A stretch of DNA of 48,512 nucleotides, from the NCBI GenBank assembly GCA_014879945.1, contig JACSRE010000400.1, forward strand, positions 1-48,512. Direction: 5' to 3'. The position numbers and the translations under genes were made by a program. Shown here piece by piece: positions 45,352 to 48,512 of this stretch. This DNA comes from Myxococcus sp. (GTDB lineage: Bacteria; Myxococcota; Myxococcia; Myxococcales; Myxococcaceae). The first letter of the stretch is position 1; every line of letters begins with the position of its first letter. The notes beneath the pieces were generated by a model. That model saw only the letters and a program-made list of their open reading frames with translations. It had not been told where the DNA came from and ran no database searches.

Positions 45352-46158
45352 TTAGATCGTCTGGAGCTGCAGCGTGCGCCCGACGGCGATGGAGCGCCCA
45401 CCGGCCACCGTGACCCAGCCCTCGGGCTTGTTGGGCGCGTTCGAGATCAGCACCGATCGGCGCCGCCGGTGATCGCGCACCTCGGCGGTCGCGGCCTTCT
45501 CGTCACCTGACAGCTCGCAGCGCGCGCAGGCGCCATCGCCCTCGAGCAGCCGATAGAACAGCGGCGCTTCGCCGTGAGCGGTCGCGACCACGAGGCGACC
45601 GTTGGTCGCCACCAGGGCCAGTGACGCACGGTGCGGGTGGCCCGAAGCGGCCTCGACGTGGTGGGCGGTGCGCGCCAGGAGCTGGGCGGCGAGCGGCGCC
45701 TCGAGGTCGGGGTCTTCGGTGCGGCCAAGGCTGCGGAGCTCGGCGAGGAAAGTGGCGAACACGGCCTCTTCGAGCGACGGGCCGCGCAGCGAGCGCAACA
45801 GGAAGTCGGGGAGCTGTTCGGCGAGCCGGTCGCGGGTGGCGCTGCCGCCCGACGGCCCCTGGCCCGCCATGGCGAACAACCACTGCCGCATGCGGAAGGG
45901 CTGGGCCACGTCTTCCTGGGTGCGGCCGACGGGCGGCGCCGAGGCGACGTACAGGGCGGTCTCAGAGCTGGGTTGGTCCCACATGTCGGCGCGTGTCACC
46001 CCCACGCCGTAGCGCCGCTGCACCAGCTGGGCGTCATCGTAGGCGCCGAGGCCGAGCACCAAGCCATCGTCGTCGAGCGTCACCAGGCCCCTCGCGCGCT
46101 GCAGCTCGCAGCGCATCAGCGAGGGGTTCGACGTCGCGATGGCGAACAGGCGGGTCAT
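45352..46158 (-). CDS. Degenerate class II glutamine amidotransferase-like protein
   Basis: The 268-residue protein resembles YafJ-type class II amidotransferases in the N-terminal RLFAIATSNPSLMRCEL block and in the segment QPFRMRQWLFAMAGQ. The catalytic residue of active members is Cys2 (MCRLF); here the start reads MTRLF, so Thr takes its place. The usual HNG in the W-F-HNG block is MAG. Both changes point to loss of glutaminase chemistry, or to another N-terminal nucleophile. The start ATG (complement of 46156-46158) follows AGAGA. The gene is divergent from the Hsp70 gene by 130 bases and abuts the CPBP gene end to end. Confidence 0.8.
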   Translation of the reverse strand: MTRLFAIATSNPSLMRCELQRARGLVTLDDDGLVLGLGAYDDAQLVQRRYGVGVTRADMWDQPSSETALYVASAPPVGRTQEDVAQPFRMRQWLFAMAGQGPSGGSATRDRLAEQLPDFLLRSLRGPSLEEAVFATFLAELRSLGRTEDPDLEAPLAAQLLARTAHHVEAASGHPHRASLALVATNGRLVVATAHGEAPLFYRLLEGDGACARCELSGDEKAATAEVRDHRRRRSVLISNAPNKPEGWVTVAGGRSIAVGRTLQLQTI

Positions 46159-46288
46159 GTCGATCTCTATTCTCGGCCTCTGGGTCTGAACCCACAATCC
46201 GACAGCGACCTTCCCCGCACCACCCTGGCCGAACTGAGGAGCCCAACAAATTCACGAAAGCCCCGGCACTTGAGTAGTCTTGCTGCCC
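46159..46288. other. Divergent intergenic region before the Hsp70 gene
   Basis: These 130 bases separate the amidotransferase-like gene (leftward) from the Hsp70 gene (rightward) and are slightly less GC-rich than their surroundings. They should contain both promoters. No CIRCE-type inverted repeat or clear heat-shock promoter is visible. Confidence 0.3.
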
Positions 46289-47884
46289 ATGTCGGAAATT
46301 GCCGTCGGCATCGATCTAGGCACCTCGTATTCGTGCGTCTCGGCCGTCATCAACGGTCAGCCCACCGTGCTCCCCAACGAGTGGGGTGAGCTGACGCACG
46401 CCTCGGTGGTGTCGTTCCTCGACGACGGCTCGGTGCTGGTGGGCAACGCCGCCAAGAAGAACATCATCACCAACGCCGAGAACACGGTGTACTCGGCCAA
46501 GCGGCTCATCGGCCGCTTCTTCTTCTCTGACGAGGTGAAGAAGGCGCAGTCGGTGATGCCGTACAAGATCGTCGAGGGCCCGAACAACTCGGTGCGCATC
46601 ACGGTGCGCGGCCGCACCTTCTCGCTGCCAGAGATCTCGGCTCTGGTGCTCAAGGAGATGAAGGCCATCGCCGAGAGCTACCTGGGCCAGCCCGTCACCA
46701 AGGCCGTCGTCACGGTGCCCGCCTACTTCAACGACAACCAGCGGCAGGCCACCAAAGACGCCGGGCGCATCGCGGGCCTCGACGTGCTGCGCATCTTGAA
46801 CGAGCCCACCGCGGCGGCGCTGGCGTGTGGCTTCGGTCGCGACATGAACCAGCGGGTCGTGGTGTACGACCTGGGCGGCGGCACCTTCGACGTCTCGATC
46901 CTCGAGATCGGCAAAGACGTGTTCGAGGTGCTCTCGACGGCTGGCGACACGTACCTGGGTGGCGACGACTTCGACGATCGCATCATGAACTGGCTGGCCG
47001 ACGACTTCCTGGCCCGCCACAAGCTGGACCTTCGGCAGAACAAGTACTGCCTGCAGATGCTCAAGGAGGCCGCCGAGAAGGGGAAGATCGACGTCGGCCA
47101 GTCGAACGTCGCGACGATTCACTGCGCCGGCATCTGCCAGGACGTCAACGGCAACGTCATCGATCTCACGCAGACGCTCACGCAAGACGCCTTCAACCGC
47201 ATGGTGATGGACCTGGTGCAGCGCACCTTCAAGGTGTGTGACGAGGCGCTCCAGAGCGCGCGCATGACGGCGGCTGACGTCGACGCGGTGATCCTCGTCG
47301 GCGGCCCCACGCGCCTGCCGATCATCGCCAACTCGGTGAAGCACTACTTCTCGAAGGACCTGATGGCCGGGGTGGACCCGGACCAGGTGGTGTCGCTGGG
47401 CGCCGCGCTCCAGGCGCACGCGCTCGTCGATCAGCGCACCGAGACGTTCCTGGTCGACGTCACCCCGCTGTCGCTGCGCATCGGCACCGTCGGGGGCTAC
47501 ACCGAGAAGATCATCGAGAAGAACACCCCGATTCCCATCGAGAAGTCGAAGACCTTCACCACCAGCCGCGACGGCCAGGACAAGGTGAAGATCCGCGTGT
47601 ACCAGGGCGAGTCGAACCGCGCCGAGGAGTGCGAGCTGCTGGGCGAGTTCGAGTTCTCGGGCTTCCGCATCGGCTACCGGGGCGACGTGAAGATCGACGT
47701 GACCTTCGAGATCGACTCCAACGGCATCGTGAACGTCGCCGCGACCGATCAAGAGACCGGTCAGCGCACCTCGACGACGATCAGCCTCTCGTCGGGCCTG
47801 TCAGAGAACGACATTCAGAAGTCGATGAAGGACAACGAAGGCATGCAGTTGGCCAACCATCGGGATCTCCCGTCACCGGCCTGA
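46289..47884 (+). CDS. Lidless Hsp70 (DnaK-like) chaperone
   Basis: The 531-residue protein has an intact Hsp70 nucleotide-binding domain: [14 protein letters not shown] (7-20), [13 protein letters not shown] (143-155 region), [10 protein letters not shown] (194-203) and VGGPTRLP (337-344). The beta sandwich of the substrate-binding domain follows (about 388-500). The helical lid of about 100 residues found in DnaK is missing: after [10 protein letters not shown] only about 20 residues remain. Myxobacteria have many Hsp70 paralogues with signalling roles. A TTG 9 bases upstream is a less likely start than the ATG used. No DnaJ or GrpE gene is adjacent, though a J-like segment occurs in the kinase at 42321. 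Confidence 0.93.
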   Translation: MSEIAVGIDLGTSYSCVSAVINGQPTVLPNEWGELTHASVVSFLDDGSVLVGNAAKKNIITNAENTVYSAKRLIGRFFFSDEVKKAQSVMPYKIVEGPNNSVRITVRGRTFSLPEISALVLKEMKAIAESYLGQPVTKAVVTVPAYFNDNQRQATKDAGRIAGLDVLRILNEPTAAALACGFGRDMNQRVVVYDLGGGTFDVSILEIGKDVFEVLSTAGDTYLGGDDFDDRIMNWLADDFLARHKLDLRQNKYCLQMLKEAAEKGKIDVGQSNVATIHCAGICQDVNGNVIDLTQTLTQDAFNRMVMDLVQRTFKVCDEALQSARMTAADVDAVILVGGPTRLPIIANSVKHYFSKDLMAGVDPDQVVSLGAALQAHALVDQRTETFLVDVTPLSLRIGTVGGYTEKIIEKNTPIPIEKSKTFTTSRDGQDKVKIRVYQGESNRAEECELLGEFEFSGFRIGYRGDVKIDVTFEIDSNGIVNVAATDQETGQRTSTTISLSSGLSENDIQKSMKDNEGMQLANHRDLPSPA

Positions 47885-47900
47885 GCCCTGAACGACCGCG

Positions 47901-48512
47901 ATGGCGCCTCCCGACGATCCGCACGGCAAACCTCCGGGCCTTCCTCCGGCGAGGCCGCCCGGCCAGGCGCGGCCGACGGTGACCCCGTCCGCTCCGTCGA
48001 TCGCACCCGCCATTCCGGCGGCGAAGCCGGTTGCGCCGTCCATCGCGCCGTCGGTTGCGCCAGCCGTCGCGCCATCGATTGCGCCAGCCATCGCGCCATC
48101 GATTGCGCCAGCCGTCGCGCCGTCGATTGCGCCCGCCATCGCGCCGTCGATTGCGCCGGCAGGGCCAGCGGCGCGCGCGGGCAACGTGCCCACGCCGGTC
48201 GCCCAACGGGTGCCTGCGATCGCGCCGCCCGCCGCGCCAGCACCACCCGCAGCGCGGGCCATGCCGCTGCCACCTGGAGCCCCTGGCGCGCGCGCGGTTC
48301 CGCCCCCTCCGGGAGCCCCTGGCGCGCGTCCCGTGCCACCGCCGCCTGGCGCGCCCGGCGCTCGCCCGGTGCCGGCGCCCCCCGGGAGCCCCGGAGCCGC
48401 CCGCCCTGTCACCTCGCCGGCGATCGCGGCACCAGCGGCGGCGAACCGGCCACCGGGAGCGATCGCTCCACCGTACCCTCAGGCTGAGGCTGCCTCGGCG
48501 CGCCCCTCGTCG
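47901..48512 (+). CDS. Start of a Pro/Ala-rich repeat protein (partial)
   Basis: An open frame of 204 codons runs from ATG 47901 to the window edge without a stop, beginning 16 bases after the Hsp70 gene. The encoded sequence is almost entirely Pro, Ala, Gly, Ser, Arg and Ile/Val: first APSIAPA(I/V) octads, then PPPPGAPGAR-type units. It has no signal peptide in the visible part. The low complexity and the strict in-frame repeats argue that it is read as protein, probably a disordered linker or surface-extended head of a larger product. The function is unknown. Proximity to the lidless Hsp70 suggests a common transcript. Confidence 0.7.
   Translation, partial: MAPPDDPHGKPPGLPPARPPGQARPTVTPSAPSIAPAIPAAKPVAPSIAPSVAPAVAPSIAPAIAPSIAPAVAPSIAPAIAPSIAPAGPAARAGNVPTPVAQRVPAIAPPAAPAPPAARAMPLPPGAPGARAVPPPPGAPGARPVPPPPGAPGARPVPAPPGSPGAARPVTSPAIAAPAAANRPPGAIAPPYPQAEAASARPSS
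48030..48149 (+). repeat. Five 24-base tandem repeats coding for APSIAPA-type octads
   Basis: Five adjacent 24-base units with consensus ATTGCGCCAGCCATCGCG plus CCRTCG differ by a few, mostly synonymous or Ile/Val, changes. A sixth partial unit starts at 48150. Each unit encodes eight residues. There is no spacer diversity, so this is a coding minisatellite and not a CRISPR array. Confidence 0.85.

Noticed and set aside
46251..46280. Sigma-70 type promoter (TTCACG and TAGTCT, 18 bases apart) for the Hsp70 gene
   Set aside because: The -10 element would end eight bases from the start codon, leaving no normal leader, and both boxes are weak matches.
48030..48160. CRISPR-like array
   Set aside because: The 24-base units are directly adjacent, without unique spacers, and stay in frame in a coding region.

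Overview
The window is very GC-rich, densely packed DNA that looks like a chromosomal segment of a myxobacterium (Myxococcota, probably order Myxococcales). The evidence is a secreted protease ending in a MYXO-CTERM-type sorting tail, an FHA-DUF4388 protein, an NtrC-type enhancer-binding protein with a GAF sensor, a Ser/Thr kinase fused to a PilZ domain, and several Cys-rich lipoprotein or secreted modules. No rRNA, tRNA, CRISPR array, insertion sequence or phage gene was seen. About 43 protein genes fill the window and no gene-free stretch exceeds about 185 bases. Ten gene junctions are 4-base stop/start overlaps (ATGA, GTGA or TTGA), and all four convergent gene pairs overlap or abut at their stop codons.

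Layout, left to right. (1) 1-161: the 5' end of a leftward low-complexity protein. (2) 311-5935: a tightly coupled rightward operon with a UbiB/ABC1-family kinase, two different MlaE permeases, two different Mla-type ATPases and one MCE protein. Together these form a lipid transporter whose ATPases look complementary and asymmetric. (3) 5954-11536: a trypsin-like MYXO-CTERM protease, a metallo-beta-lactamase-fold hydrolase with a candidate sigma-54 promoter, a GAF-NtrC regulator, an AhpD-like protein and a small duplicated secreted protein. (4) 11521-21474, leftward: a thioredoxin-like protein, FHA-DUF4388, a TPR protein, BamD with a coupled membrane protein, a Cys-rich lipoprotein ending in a strong hairpin, then tatD, a HEAT-repeat protein, metG, holA and a small membrane protein. 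(5) 21525-32888, leftward: asnS below a five-gene operon resembling the E. coli yfaP/yfaT/yfaA/yfaS/yfaQ set and the Pseudomonas mag locus. It contains a thioester-bearing alpha-2-macroglobulin and a last gene that combines an HExxH segment, penicillin-binding-protein motifs and a SpoIID domain. (6) 33073-40396: a hybrid histidine kinase, an AmpG-like transporter, holB, an MscS channel with a cyclic-nucleotide-binding domain, a TIGR02757 protein, a MoaB-like protein with a polyhistidine head, and a Rieske ferredoxin. (7) 40481-48512: PolX, a kinase-PilZ-(J-like)-TPR fusion coupled to an FHA protein and a CPBP intramembrane protease, a degenerate class II glutamine amidotransferase, a lidless Hsp70, and the start of a Pro/Ala-repeat protein.

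Functionally the region mixes housekeeping genes (holA, holB, metG, asnS, bamD, tatD, polX) with envelope systems (MCE lipid transport, periplasmic macroglobulin and peptidoglycan-related proteins, AmpG-like transport, mechanosensitive channel) and phospho-signalling. The strongest candidates for undescribed biology are the asymmetric two-ATPase/two-permease MCE transporter linked to a UbiB-like kinase, the macroglobulin operon with its PBP-SpoIID composite enzyme, and the kinase-PilZ-J-like-TPR protein close to a lidless Hsp70. All calls come from reading the sequence; no database search was run.
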